A stretch of DNA of 64,000 nucleotides from Lineus longissimus (lineage: Eukaryota > Nemertea > Pilidiophora > Heteronemertea > Lineidae), in NCBI RefSeq assembly GCF_910592395.1, contig NC_088313.1, positions 11,012,937 to 11,076,936 on the forward strand, written 5' to 3'. The notes under the pieces were generated by a model, which did not search any database, had not been told where the DNA came from, and was given only the letters and a program-made list of their open reading frames with translations. Both the position numbers and the translations under genes were made by a program. Shown here one piece after another: positions 22,501-33,844 of the stretch. The number at the start of each line of letters is the position of its first letter. The stretch's first letter is position 1.

Positions 22501-24381
22501 TTTGTTCTGTCGACAATGCATTCTTGGACTTCACAATGGCATAAGCAGCATCAAGGTGGCGAGCCCTTTGCAAATCTGGCAAATCTGTGTCTTCCTGAAA
22601 CTGTTTCGGTCCTTCCTTCTTCCTCCCATAATACTCCACCAGCTTTTTTTCTGGAGTACCAATGGTTCGGCAGCGTGATTTTGGCAAGATTATAGCAGCA
22701 CTGTTGCATTGCACTGTTCCCTGATGATGTTGGATGGCAATGCCATTGGTGTTATGTGTTGTACCTGCTCCAGTGAGGGTTTCCTCCCCAAAATCATTAT
22801 TATCCCATGCCAGTGTTGTGGGAAAACCCTTGACAATACCCTCTGGAAGACCATCATTCACACTTGCTTGCCTCTCTGCTAATGCCGTATCATATTCTAG
22901 GACTTTTGTATGTGACACTGAATGTCCAAGACCATTCATGAGTCCAATAATTTGGGAGGATCCTGTCAGGTGGCACATTGTCATCCCCAATGCCAGATGT
23001 TTTGGAATGTCTTTTTTGCCCTTGGAAGCAAGATATACAATATCTTGTGCTATTGAAAAGATTTTGTGTTGGACATCAGAATCTTTGATTGAAACATATC
23101 CCTCCAACTGAACACCTCTGTTTCACCTATACACTATGCCAAGAAATTGTGTAGTTCAGCAGGGACAAACTTCTTTATTGCCTCATCATCCAGGAATTTG
23201 ACAGTGGGTGGCCAAGGTCCACACTCATTTGGAACCAAAGAGATCAAATTACGCATGAACATTGCTGATTTGTACAGATTTCTAACAGATTCCTGAGAAA
23301 AGCGTTCTCCATACCGTAATTCACTAATGCCCTCCCCAACATCAAATTCAGAATCTGAACCACTTATCTCTGTGGAGCTCTCTTCTGGCACAACTTTAAG
23401 ATTTTGCACATGATCATAGAGTATCAATTCACAAAGATTACGTGTCCTGTTTTTTAGGAAAAGAAGGTCATTATATTTCCGCTGCAGACGACGCTTTAGT
23501 AGACAGTTTTGATAACTTGGTGGTAACTCCTGATTGGGATCTTTGGTCTTATATTGCATATACATTGTTGTCAGTTTGTCCCTACGAATAATTTCCCCAC
23601 CCAACATGATTCTAGGCTCAATAAATTCTGCACATAACTTTTCAAATGCCTTATCTCCTTTATCCTTTGTTTGTTCAGCATTTAATTGCTTCAGTGAACG
23701 GGTGTACTCTCTGTAACTGCACTTGTGATAATAGGCCTCTTTTGCAACAAGATCAACATCTATTACTTTTAGCAAAAGTTGTTCATCATTATATTGTTTC
23801 GCTGCTGCCTTCAGGGTATCTGCTGCATCATATGTGAGACACTGGGTAAGGGCAACTGCCTTTCTTTTTCTAGTGGCAGCCTCTTTCCTATATTTTGCTT
23901 TGTGACAAATACAACATTCTAATGGGAATAGGTCAAGTCTTTCTCTAACCCCTGGTCCCCCCTCAGATAATTGACGGACTGACCTACGGGCACGGAGTTT
24001 GGGTCTCTCGTTATTTTCATTCTGTCCGCTACTACTAGCACTAGACATAGCAACCTGATCCGTAAATAGAGACTTAGAACGTAGCTTATCAACTCTTTTC
24101 TTGGCAGCATTTATCCTATTTCTGTCAGTGAAAAGAGAATAACAACGTTTGTGATGACCAAGTTCAGAAAGATGAGGTAAACACATAGAACAAGACATGC
24201 AAGATACATCACCAGAAAAAAGAAAGTCATGTTCAGGGCAATTAGTACTCTTTCCTGAGAGAATGCTAGCTATTTCCAGTTCCCTTCTATCCAGACACTT
24301 CCAATCTTTCAAACAGTCACAAATCCTATTGTAATTAGCCACAGAGATCTTAGAAATAGGCCCAGTGAGACAAGACCACAA
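19592..24381 (-). pseudogene. Decayed ~1,600-codon gene: Cys-rich N-terminus, FEN1-like nuclease region, CXC-like tail
   Basis: Five long frames lie end to end on the - strand and read as one protein. Order: Cys clusters (CMSCSMC; CCICHK ... YHKCSYREYTR), a conserved block with NNDFGEETLTGAGTTHNTNG, a long middle region, then DHEEADTRMLLHA, RSQDTDVFVIA, GIHCFTGCDSTSAFRGQGK, and last CACKKTGCNKGKCSC...CTELCKCIDC with an acidic tail. The HEEADTR, DTD, GCDS and GQGK blocks follow the order and rough spacing of the acidic motifs and helix-hairpin-helix of FEN1/XPG nucleases; this is my inference. I recall similar predicted proteins, all uncharacterised, in many marine invertebrates. Damage: TAG at 23134-23136 (Trp expected) plus a nearby frameshift; TGA at 22301 plus a frameshift; TGA at 20751 (in frame, probably from CGA); a frameshift near 20288; TAG at 20150-20152. 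The first codons of the frame lie in a MITE terminus, so the native start is uncertain or displaced. Confidence 0.8.
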
Positions 24382-24810
24382 TTGATTTTTTAAGCCTTTT
24401 AGCAGTTAAATTGTCAATGTTTGACCGCGACGCATCAAAGAACGCATGGTGTTGTGAATCTGAAATTTAGATTATGTTATTCCGGACAGTCGGGCACGTA
24501 AATGGTGAAAAATAAAATGGTGATTGACCACGGAAATTTTTTGATAATCGACAAATTAGACAGACTTTGATATTTCCACTCTTTTCAGCCAACTGGCAGA
24601 AAAAACTCAAAACACGCCCCCTATTACCCAATTAGCAAAATTCGAAATTAATTTTTTCATCAAATAATTTCTTTATATCTGCAGACTTGCCACAACAAAT
24701 ATGTTTTCAATACCTCTCCAAATATGTACTTGAGATTTAAAAACATGCACTCGTCTAATTGATAGGCCTCGACCCTCCAACCTATGAATATTCATTAGCT
24801 GTCTTGTCTC
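24367..24810 (+). mobile_element. MITE copy A
   Basis: Ends GAGACAAGACCAC and its inverse (GTCTTGTCTC; one mismatch in the right end, which reads GCTGTCTTGTCTC). It abuts the N-terminal end of the large - strand pseudogene. Like copy F, it carries the variant block GTGTTGTGAATCTGAAATTTAG. Confidence 0.85.
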
Positions 24811-24812
24811 GT

Positions 24813-25259
24813 GAGACAAGACCACAATTGATTTTTTAAGCCTTTTAGCAGTTAAATTGTCAATGTTTGACCGCGACGCATCAAAGAATGCGTCAAGTAT
24901 TGAAACTGAAATTCGGATATGATATACGGACGGGTTAGTCTTGCGAGTAACTGGTGCGATTTAAATTGGTGATTGACCACGGAAATTTTTTTATAATCGA
25001 CAAATTAGACAGACTTTGATATTTCCACTCTTTTCAGCCAACTGGCAGAAAAAACTCAGAACACGCCCCCTATTACCCAATTAGCAAAATTCGAAATTAA
25101 TTTTTTCATGAAATAATTTCTATATATCTGTAGACTTGCCACAACAAATATTTTTTCAATACCTCTCCAAATATGTACTTGAGATTTAAAAACATGCACT
25201 CGTCTAATTGATAGGCCTCGACCCTCCAACCTATGAATATTCATTAGTGGTCTTGTCTC
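24813..25259 (+). mobile_element. MITE copy B
   Basis: Perfect 13-bp TIR GAGACAAGACCAC. Separated from copy A by GT only. Confidence 0.9.
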
Positions 25260-25263
25260 ATGT

Positions 25264-25705
25264 GAGACAAGACCACAATTGATTTTTTAAGCCTTTTAGC
25301 AGTTAAATTGTCTATGTTTGACCGCGACGCATCAAAGAATGCGTCAAGTAGTGAAACTGAAATTCGGATATGATATCCGGGTTAGTCTTGCGAGTAACTG
25401 GTGCGATTTAAATTGGTGATTGACAACGGAAATTTTTTTATAATCGACAAATTAGACAGACTTTGATATTTCCACTCTTTTCAGCCAACTGGCAGGAAAA
25501 ACTGAAAACACGCCCCCTATTACCCAATTAGCAAAATTCGAAATTAATCTTTCATGAAATAATTTCTTTATATCTGTAGACTTGTCACAACAAATATTTT
25601 TTCAATACCTCTCCAAATATGTACTTGAGAGTTAAAAACATGCACTGGTCTAATTGATAGGCCTCGACCCTCCAACCTATGAATATTCATTAGTGGTCTT
25701 GTCTC
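25264..25705 (+). mobile_element. MITE copy C
   Basis: Perfect 13-bp TIR; separated from copy B by ATGT, so the junction is a palindrome of two TIRs. Followed by the first 548-bp spacer. Confidence 0.9.
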
Positions 25706-26253
25706 AATGAAGGTACATTTCAGGGGTTAACATTTTGAGAATTTTTTCAAACCAATGTACATGACATCCCACAACTCTCCAACAAAGGAAAGTCATATAT
25801 GGACATTTTGGGAGAAATGAGAGACATTTCCAAGAGTGGTACACTGTGCCAAAAGCGACGAAAGAGGACAAAATCGACAAAAAGTCATGATTTTGCAGCC
25901 AACAGCACCAAATTCAAAGACCAGCCCTGGCCAGAATATGCAAGTTATGGAGCTGAAATTTAGGATGTGATTTAGGAATATCTTTGCTGCTTAGGGAACA
26001 ACTTTCAGAATCAAGGCCTAGGAAGTTTCAAAGAAATTACAAAATGAATGGCAACACAACAAGACTTGTAAAAATGAAACCGAACTTAGACCGGGGCTAG
26101 GTTGGCTCATATTGGGGTCAAATTAAGTTTTTTTCTCATTATTTTAGCTTGTTTTGACCTTAAATCATCAGCAATACAATATTCTAAATGAATTAGAGTG
26201 ATTTGAGCACATTCAATTTTTTCACTAAATTGACCCAAAATGTAGTGTAAATG

Positions 26254-26696
26254 GAGACAAGACCACAATTGATTTTTTAAGCCTTTTAGCAGTTAAATTG
26301 TCAATGTTTGACCGCAACGCATCAAAGAATGCGTCAAGTAGTGAAACTGAAATTCGGATATGATATACGGGTTAGTCTTGCGAGTAACTGGTGCGATTTA
26401 AATTGGTGATTGACCACGGAAATTTTTTTATAATCGACAAATTAGACAGACTTTGATATTTCCACTCTTTTCAGCCAACTGGCAGGAAAAACTGAAAACA
26501 CGCCCCCTATTACCCAATTAGCAAAATTCGAAATTAATTTTTTCATCAAATAGTTTCTTTATATCTGTAGACTTGCCACAACAAATATTTTTTCAATACC
26601 TCTCCAAATATGTACTTGAGAGTTAAAAACATGCACTCGTCTAATTGATAGGCCTCGACCCTTCAACCTATGAATATTCATTAGTGGTCTTGTCTC
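26254..26696 (+). mobile_element. MITE copy D
   Basis: Perfect 13-bp TIR; part of the ~990-bp duplication with copy C. Followed by the second 548-bp spacer. Confidence 0.9.
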
Positions 26697-27244
26697 AATG
26701 AAGGTACATTTCAGGGGTTAACATTTTGAGAATTTTTTCAAACCAATGTACATGACATCCCACAACTCTCCAACAAAGGAAAGTCATATATGGACATTTT
26801 GGGAGAAATGAGAGACATTTCCAAGAGTGGTACACTGTGCCAAAAGCGACGAAAGAGGACAAAATCGACAAAAAGTCATGATTTTGCAGCCAACAGCACC
26901 AAATTCAAAGACCAGCCCTGGCCAGAATAAGCAAGCTATGGAGCTGAAAGTTTAGGATGTGATTTAGGAATATCTTTGCTGCTTAGGGAACAACTTTCAG
27001 AATCAAGGCCTAAGAAGTTTCAAAGAAATTACAAAATGAATGGCAACACAACAAGACTTGTAAAAATGAAACCGAACTTAGACCGGGGCTAGGTTGGCTC
27101 ATATTGGGGTCAAATTAAGTTTTTTTCTCATTATTTTAGCTTGTTTTGACCTTAAATCATCAGCAATACAATATTCTAAATGAATTAGAGTGATTTGAGC
27201 ACATTCAAATTTTTCACTAAATTGACCCAAAATGTAGTGTAAAT

Positions 27245-27680
27245 GAAGACAAGACCACAATTGATTGTTTAAGCCTTTTAGCAGTTAAATTGTCAATGTT
27301 TGACCGCGACGCATCAAAGAATGCGTCAAGTAGTGAAACTGAAATTTGGATATGATATACGGGTTAGTCTTGCGAGTAACTGGTGCGATTTAAATTGGTG
27401 ATTGACCACGGAAATTTTTTTATAATCGACAAATTAGACAGACTTTGATATTTCCACTCTTTTCAGCCAACTGGCAGGAAAAACTCAAAACAATTACCCA
27501 ATTAGCAAAATTCGAAATCAATTTTTTCATCAAAAAATTTCTTTATATCTGTAGACTTGCCACAACAAATATTTTTTCAATACCTCTCCAAATATGTACT
27601 TGAGAGTTAAAAACATGCACTCGTCTAATTGATAGGCCTCGACCCTCCAACCTATGAATATTCATTAGTGGTCTTGTCTC
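27245..27680 (+). mobile_element. MITE copy E
   Basis: Left TIR has one change (GAAGAC for GAGAC type). About 9 bp of the ACACGCCCCCTATTACCC block is missing. Confidence 0.85.
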
Positions 27681-27684
27681 ATGT

Positions 27685-28128
27685 GAGACAAGACCACAAT
27701 TGATTTTTTAAGCCTTTTAGCAGTTAAATTGTCAATGTTTGACCGCGACGCATCAAAGAATGCGTGGTGTTGTGAATCTGAAATTTAGATTATGTTATTC
27801 CGGACAGTCGGGCAAGTAAATGGTGAAAAATAAAATGGTGATTGACCACGGAAATTTTTTGATAATCGACAAATTAGACAGACTTTGATATTTCCACTCT
27901 TTTCAGCCAACTGGCAGAAAAAACTGAAAACACGCCCCCTATTACCCAACTAGCAAAATTCGAAATTAATTTTTTCATGAAATAATTTCTTTATATCTGT
28001 AGACTTGCCACAACAAATATTTTTTCAATACCTCTCCAAATATGTACTTGAGAGTTAAAAACATGCACTCGTCTAATTAATAGGCCTCGACCCTCCAACC
28101 TATGAATATTCATTAGTGGTCTTGTCTC
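27685..28128 (+). mobile_element. MITE copy F
   Basis: Perfect TIR; separated from copy E by ATGT. Same sub-type as copy A (GTGTTGTGAATCTG variant), so the two outer copies are closest to each other. Confidence 0.9.
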
Positions 28129-28542
28129 ATGTAAACAGCATTTAATGGAGGCTGCCATTTTGCCTCTTTGTTGATGAAACAAAGGAAGCTAATTGGTTAA
28201 TGAGGTCTTCCGGAGCCCTCTGTGATTGGAATTTTGAACTACAGTTAGTGTAAATCAAAGATTTCAGATTGGCACCTGGTAGAGTTTTTAAATGACTGTT
28301 ACTAATTAATGTGCAAGTAACTTTTCCAGAAAAATGGGTTTCTAGGACATGTTTATCATTATCTAGAAGATACAAGTGTCAGATCATTGTTCGTGTAATG
28401 TCAAACGAAACTTTACATTTCATGGCATGCCCCATGGCCTATATCATTATCAATCAGCATAGGCCTACCATTAAGACTGTCAGAGCACTGACAATGACTG
28501 TGAAATACAATCACAACATTATTTAAATATTCGCAGTTGTGT

Positions 28543-28601
28543 TTTTAGCTCAGCTGACAAGCTGAGCTATTCATATTAGAGTAAATGGTAGAATGAATGT
28601 C

Positions 28602-28632
<31 letters not shown>

Positions 28633-31556
28633 TAAACTGGCACGTTTCAAAACTATGGCGGATAGGCGATAGATTTTTCCTCTGAGGCGTTGAGACCCTT
28701 CAGGACTCCTGATTTTCGGTCCGATCTGATTCTCTGTTTGGCCACCAGGGGGCCAAATGTCGATATCTAAAAAGTGTGATATCTTGCTTATTAGTGACTT
28801 GTTTTCGATAAAACTTTTGTTGTAGGTACTCATAGGAAATATACATTTTATATTATGCGGGTTTTTAATTTGACCTTGTTTTCAAGGTCACAGAGGTCAT
28901 ATGGCGTAAATTGGCCATTAGAGTGTAAACTTTGGCACGTTTCTTAACCACTAAAGCTATGAACTTGAAACTTGGTACATATAACCCCCTATATCACATA
29001 GCCTCTGGTGCTGAATTTTGGTTTGATCTGATTCCTAACTTTGCCACCAGGGGGCCAAAAGTGTAAATCTAAAAAGTGTGATATCTCGCTTATTAGTGAT
29101 TTGTTTTTGATGAAATTTTTATGGTAGGTTTTCCTAGTAAGGGTATATCACATATCATACGTGTTTTTGATTTGACCTACTTTTCAAGGTCACAGAGGTC
29201 AAATGGCGTAAATTTGCCATTTGAGTGTAACTGGGGCACGTTTCTTAATCAATAAAGCTATGAACTTGAAACTTGGTGCACCTGATTCCCTACATCATTT
29301 AACCTCTGACACCGAATTTCAGTCTGATCTGATCCTCGACTTGGCCACCAGGGGGCGAAAACTAAAAAAAGTAAAAAGTGCAATATCTCGCTTAATAGTG
29401 ACTTGTTAGCTCACCTCTTAGCAGAGGTGAGCTTATCCCATACCGTGGCGTCCGTCGTCCGTCGTCGTCGTCGTCGTCGTCCGTCGTCCGTTAGCAGGGC
29501 AGGTTTCGTAACTGTTAGAGCTATTGAGTTGAAACTTGGTACACATGTACCCTTATGTAATGACACCTTGGAGACCAAGTTTCAGTCCGATTCGTTTCAT
29601 GGTTTGGCCACCAGGGGGCCAAATGTTAAAAGTGAAAATATGCAATATCTCCCTTAATAGTAGTCGGGATATTTTGAAAAAAATATGGTAGGTACTTCTA
29701 GCAAAGGTGCATCATATATCCTCCGGGTTTTTGATTTGACGTCCCTTTCAAGGTCACAGAGGTCAAATGGTGTAAATTGGCCGTTAGGATGTAACGATGG
29801 CACGTTTCTAAACTGCAATGACTATTGATACCAAATTTGGTACACATTTACCCCTTAGTCAGGTAATCTCAGGGACCGAAGTTTGGTCCAATATGATTCA
29901 CCACTTGACCACCAGGTGGCAAAATCCAAAAACCTTAAAAATGTGATTATTCCTTAACTTCTTGCCCGATTGCCACCAATTTGATATCATGGGTACATCT
30001 AACCACCATACAGTATATGTCACACAGGTTTTTAATTTGACCTTCTTGTCAAGGTCACAGAAGTCAAATGGCGTAAATTCGCCGTCAGGCCGTAACTATG
30101 GCACGTTTCTTAACTGCAATGACTATTGATCACAAATTAAGTACACATGTACCCCTTGGTCAGGTGATCGCTGGTACCGAAGTTTGGTGCGATCTGATTT
30201 GCCGTTTGGCCTCCAGGGAGGGGGCCAAATCCTAAATTCTTCAAAATGCCATTATTTCTAGTAATGACTTGCCCGATTGGCACCAATTTTATATCATAGG
30301 TACATCTAGTTCTAACAACCATTCAATGTGTCACCCGGGTCTTCTTTGATTTGACCTACTTTTCAAGGTCACATAGGTCGAATGTACTGTAAATTGGCCA
30401 TTTTGGGGAAATTGTAATTGCTTGGACCTACATCAAACCTAACACTACATGACACAATACCATGCTCTTTATCCATCTTTCCTCCACATGAGGTGAGCAC
30501 AATGGCCCTGGCCATTTCATTTTCAATTCTATTTCTATGATAGGTACTCAGAGCAAGGATACATCACATATCCTACGGTTTTTGATTTGACCTTATTTTC
30601 AAGGTCACAGAGGTCAAATGGTGTGAATTGGCCGTTTGTGTGTAACTATGGCACGTTTCTTAACCACTAAAGCTATGAACTTTAAACCTGGTACACATGA
30701 CTCCCTAGGTCAGATGACCTGTGACATTGATTTGCGGTCTGGTCTGATTCTTAACTGGGCCACCAGGGGGCCAAAACAAAAAATTTAAATAGTGCCATAT
30801 CTCGCTTATTACTGATTAGTTTTTGGTAAAAATGTTATGGTAGATACTCTTAGCAAGGATACATCACATATGATACGGGTTTTTGATTTGACGTTCTTGT
30901 CAAGGTCGCAGAGGTCAAACGGCTTAAATTGGCCATTTTAGCGTAACTGTGGCACGTTTGTTAACCCCTAAGGCTATGAACTTGAGACTTTGTACAAAGG
31001 ACCCTCTAGGTCAGCTGACCTCTGACCCTGAATTTCAGTCCGGTTTGATTCTCGACTTGGCCACCAGGGGGCCAAAAGTGAAAACCTAGAAAGTGTGATA
31101 TCTCGCTTATTAGTGATTCGTTTTCAATAACATTTTTATGGTAGGTTCTCCTAGCAGGGATACATCACATATCATATGAGATTGGTCGTTTGAGTGTAAC
31201 TATGGCACATTTCTTAACCACTATAGCTATGAACTTGAAATTTGGTGCACATGACTCCCTACGTCATGTCACCTTGGACACCGAATTTCGATCTGATCTG
31301 GTACTCAACTTGGCCACCAAGAGGCCAAAACTAAAATTGGTAAAAAGTGCAATATCTCGTTTATTAGTGACTTGTTTTTGATGATATTCTTATGGTTACC
31401 ATAATGGTATACTTACTCCAAGCAACGATACATCACATGTCATACCGACTTTGGTTTGACCTATATACTATACATGTACAATGTTTCTTAACCTGGATGA
31501 ATTCCAAAGCACCAAATATCTATACGGTGAGCACAATTGCCCCTGGCCGTTTCATT
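28543..31556 (+). mobile_element. HINE/DINE-like repeat (AGCTCAGCT family) with a nested second element
   Basis: Starts with a T-run and a perfect hairpin AGCTCAGCT-GACA-AGCTGAGCT (28547-28568), then a GTCT microsatellite (about 28599-28632). Several ~300-bp core units follow, each with a GGCCACCAGGGGGCC-type block, GTGATATCTCGCTTATTAGTG and the AAGGTCACAGAGGTCA block. It is interrupted by 29405-30523 and resumes in the same core type. It ends with GGTGAGCACAATTGCCCCTGGCCG and TTTCATT at 31556. An orphan copy of this 3' end is at about 54172-54239. Confidence 0.8.
29405..30523 (+). mobile_element. HINE/DINE-like repeat (AGCTCACCTC family), copy 3, nested
   Basis: Complete copy with hairpin, short GTC microsatellite (about 29458-29490), three core units, and 3' hairpin AATGGCCCTGGCCATT ending TCATT. 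It sits between GTGACTTG and TTCAATTC, inside a core unit of the 28543-31556 element, so it inserted later and at a T-T. Confidence 0.85.
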
Positions 31557-32090
31557 AATAAATAATTGGGGGGGGGGGTGGCAGACAATCCGGAGAGAGA
31601 AATCTGACGAGTGGTCTAGGCAGGGAAGGACCTAGACCACGTGCTGAGCGGCGATGATTGGTCTGAGAGACAGCATACCGTCTGTCATCACAGAACAATC
31701 GCGCATATAATATTAGGAGAAATTGGAGTGAGAACTCCACGTAGCCACATCCAAAACTTCGCTCAGCACCATTCCCTTATACTCGGCCCAAGCAGTAGAG
31801 ATGGCACAAACCTTGTGCGCAGTCATGACGCCCAGCTCAGCTGTGGTTAAGGCCTTATAGGTCAGATGTTTGAAATCCTCCTGGTGCATCGGCTCGAATG
31901 GAAACTTCATAAGTGCCAGCCAACTTCAAGGTGACCAAGACTTATCAGCCAATAAAAATCTCTTAACCCCCGATAGTTAAACCACCGATAAAAATGAGTT
32001 GTTCAAAACTAGTTTTAAGGACCCGATAGGTATCAGTAGATTTAACAGTGGATCTTTATATCCACACTTTCGGAGAAAGTTCGGATATAT
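31557..32090. other. Spacer with a G-tract, no gene recognised
   Basis: A run of G residues occurs near 31567-31577. Short frames on both strands are unsupported. Confidence 0.3.
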
Positions 32091-32570
32091 TGTTTTTATC
32101 AGGATTGTCCGTCCGACCGTCGGGCCGTCCGTCCGTCTGTATGTCACACTCTTGTGACCTCTCTATATTTTGAACGAGTTCGCCTAGACATTTCATATTT
32201 GGTGTCCACGTGTATCAGGTGAATATCAAGGCCAAGTTCGATAATGGCTGATTTTGTACAGAAGATGGCCGACTGGCGGCTATTTTGTTGTAAAACTTGC
32301 AAATGCCTTGTGACCTCCCTACATTCTGAACGAGTTCGCCTAGACATTTCATATTTTGTGTGCACATGTATCGGGTGAATATCAAGACCGAGTTTTATAA
32401 TGGCTAATTTCGCACTCAAGGTGGTCGACTGTCGGCCATTTTTTTGTAAAACTTGATAATACCTTGTGACCTCTCTATATTCTGAACGAGTTCACCTAGA
32501 CAGTTCATATTTGGTGTGCAGGTGTATGGGGTAAATATCAAGGTCAAGTTCGATTTCGCACTCAAGATGG
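32091..32570 (+). repeat. Tandem ~145-bp units with GTCC microsatellite, left part (split)
   Basis: A GTCCGTC-rich stretch (about 32105-32140) precedes units containing GAACGAGTTCGCCTAGACA and ATCAAGGCCAAGTTCGATAA, starting near 32152, 32308 and 32462. It continues across the inserted LTR element at 35120-35330. Confidence 0.75.
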
Positions 32571-32757
32571 TGTGATGTTTTAGTTTAGATTGTGACAACA
32601 ACCACAACCTAGTATTGGTTTACCTTGTAACAACGACTACAACAGGAACAGGAACTAGAGGCCTTCTTTTGTATTGACATTTACCATGTAGCCATGCTGA
32701 ATAAATGGAGCTATAAATCCACAAATATCATCTTTCATACCGGCCATCAACTTCACA
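32571..32757 (+). repeat. 5' LTR
   Basis: 187 bp, TG...CA ends, AATAAA at 32700-32705, presumed promoter and polyadenylation unit of the element. Confidence 0.92.
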
Positions 32758-32876
32758 AATGGCGACGAGGATGGGATGCAAGTACCTAAAAACATTTTAA
32801 TCACCACATTTTTCACAACCTGTGAAAGACTTCAGAGATTAATCAGAATCTTTGACGACCATCCTGACCAGGCACA

Positions 32877-33815
32877 ATGGCAACTGTATTACCTCAGTTC
32901 CCTGAGTTTGATCTCCAACCAAGGGAGACAGCCCCCATCCCGTTTGACAAATATGTGAAACGTTTGTCAAATATGTTCACAGCCATGGGAATTGATACCC
33001 CAGCCCGCCAAAAGGCCATGCTGCTACACTACGTAGGAGAATCCACGCATGATGTGTTCGATACGCTGACTGTACCTACTGTTGATGCTGATGTAGTAGA
33101 CCGTGTAGATGCCTATCTATGTGCTGTCAAAGCTCTAAAGGACCACTTCGAACCTCAGAAGTCAGTCGATCGTTTAGTGTACTCATTCCGGAAAGAAACC
33201 CAACAATCCGGCGAATCCGTCGCAGAATTCCACACCAGGCTAACCATCCTAGCGAAAAAATGTGATTTCGCTGACCAAAACTTGGAGATTAAGCACCAGA
33301 TCATCCAAGGAACCCACAACAACCGCCTACGCAGGAAATGCATCAAACAAAGCCTCAACCTGGAGAACCTCCTAAAGGCAGCCAGGGCCATGGAAATGGC
33401 CGATGATCACACATCTGTAATGGAAAGCCACAAAGCAAATGCTCTGTACTCTAAGTCAAAATGGAAACCACCACTGGCGCAACACGACAAAAAACCAAAT
33501 CCGCGCAACAACACCTGTGGATTGTGCGGTGGCCCATATCCCCACCAAAGGGAGTGCCCAGCCAAAGGAAAAGAGTGTACAAAATGTAGCAAACTAAACC
33601 ATTTCGCCAAGGTTTGCCGCAGCTCCCCAAATTATGGATCGTGACCTCGACCAAACCAGAATCGCAGCCACCAAAGGCCCAAAGGTCGACAGCATCACCA
33701 CAATGCAAGAGCCTTAGAGGATACCACTGATCAGCCTCAGGGGTCAGCCTCATCAATTTCCCATATCCCAAGCGATGAAGACGGAGACGGATACATCTTT
33801 CGAAGGGGGGAATGA
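32877..33815 (+). pseudogene. gag: Ty3/gypsy gag with two zinc knuckles, premature stop
   Basis: Capsid-like part first (start MATVLPQFPEFDLQP; conserved-looking FDKYVKRLSNMF, VYSFRKETQQSGESVAEF). Near residues 210-245 there are two zinc knuckles: CGLCGGPYPHQREC (spacing C-x2-C-x5-H-x3-C) and CTKCSKLNHFAKVC (canonical C-x2-C-x4-H-x4-C). A TGA at 33642-33644 ends the 255-residue frame. The same frame then runs open for another 56 codons to TGA at 33813, ending in an acidic segment (SDEDGDGY). The first TGA is probably a mutated CGA. Gag packages the element's RNA; here no pol follows. Confidence 0.88.
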
Positions 33816-33844
33816 TGTATAGTACCCCCAGGTATATGGCACGG

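Larger units (their letters stand above)
24367..28128. repeat. Array of six ~440-bp MITE copies with two 548-bp spacers
   Basis: Six same-orientation copies of one short TIR element occupy almost the entire span. Copies A-B and B-C are separated by 2 and 4 bp, C-D and D-E by two nearly identical 548-bp spacers (25706-26253 and 26697-27244), and E-F by ATGT. C+spacer and D+spacer are thus a ~990-bp tandem duplication. Spacers start AATGAAGGTACATTTCAGG and end TGTAGTGTAAATG. Confidence 0.9.

Noticed and set aside
20947-23837. Open frames on the + strand opposite the large pseudogene
   Set aside because: Shadows of the - strand coding sequence; no independent features.
24367-24381. Native start of the large - strand gene at its frame start (TTG)
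   Set aside because: The first codons are from a MITE terminal repeat and use a non-ATG start; the real start is elsewhere or lost.
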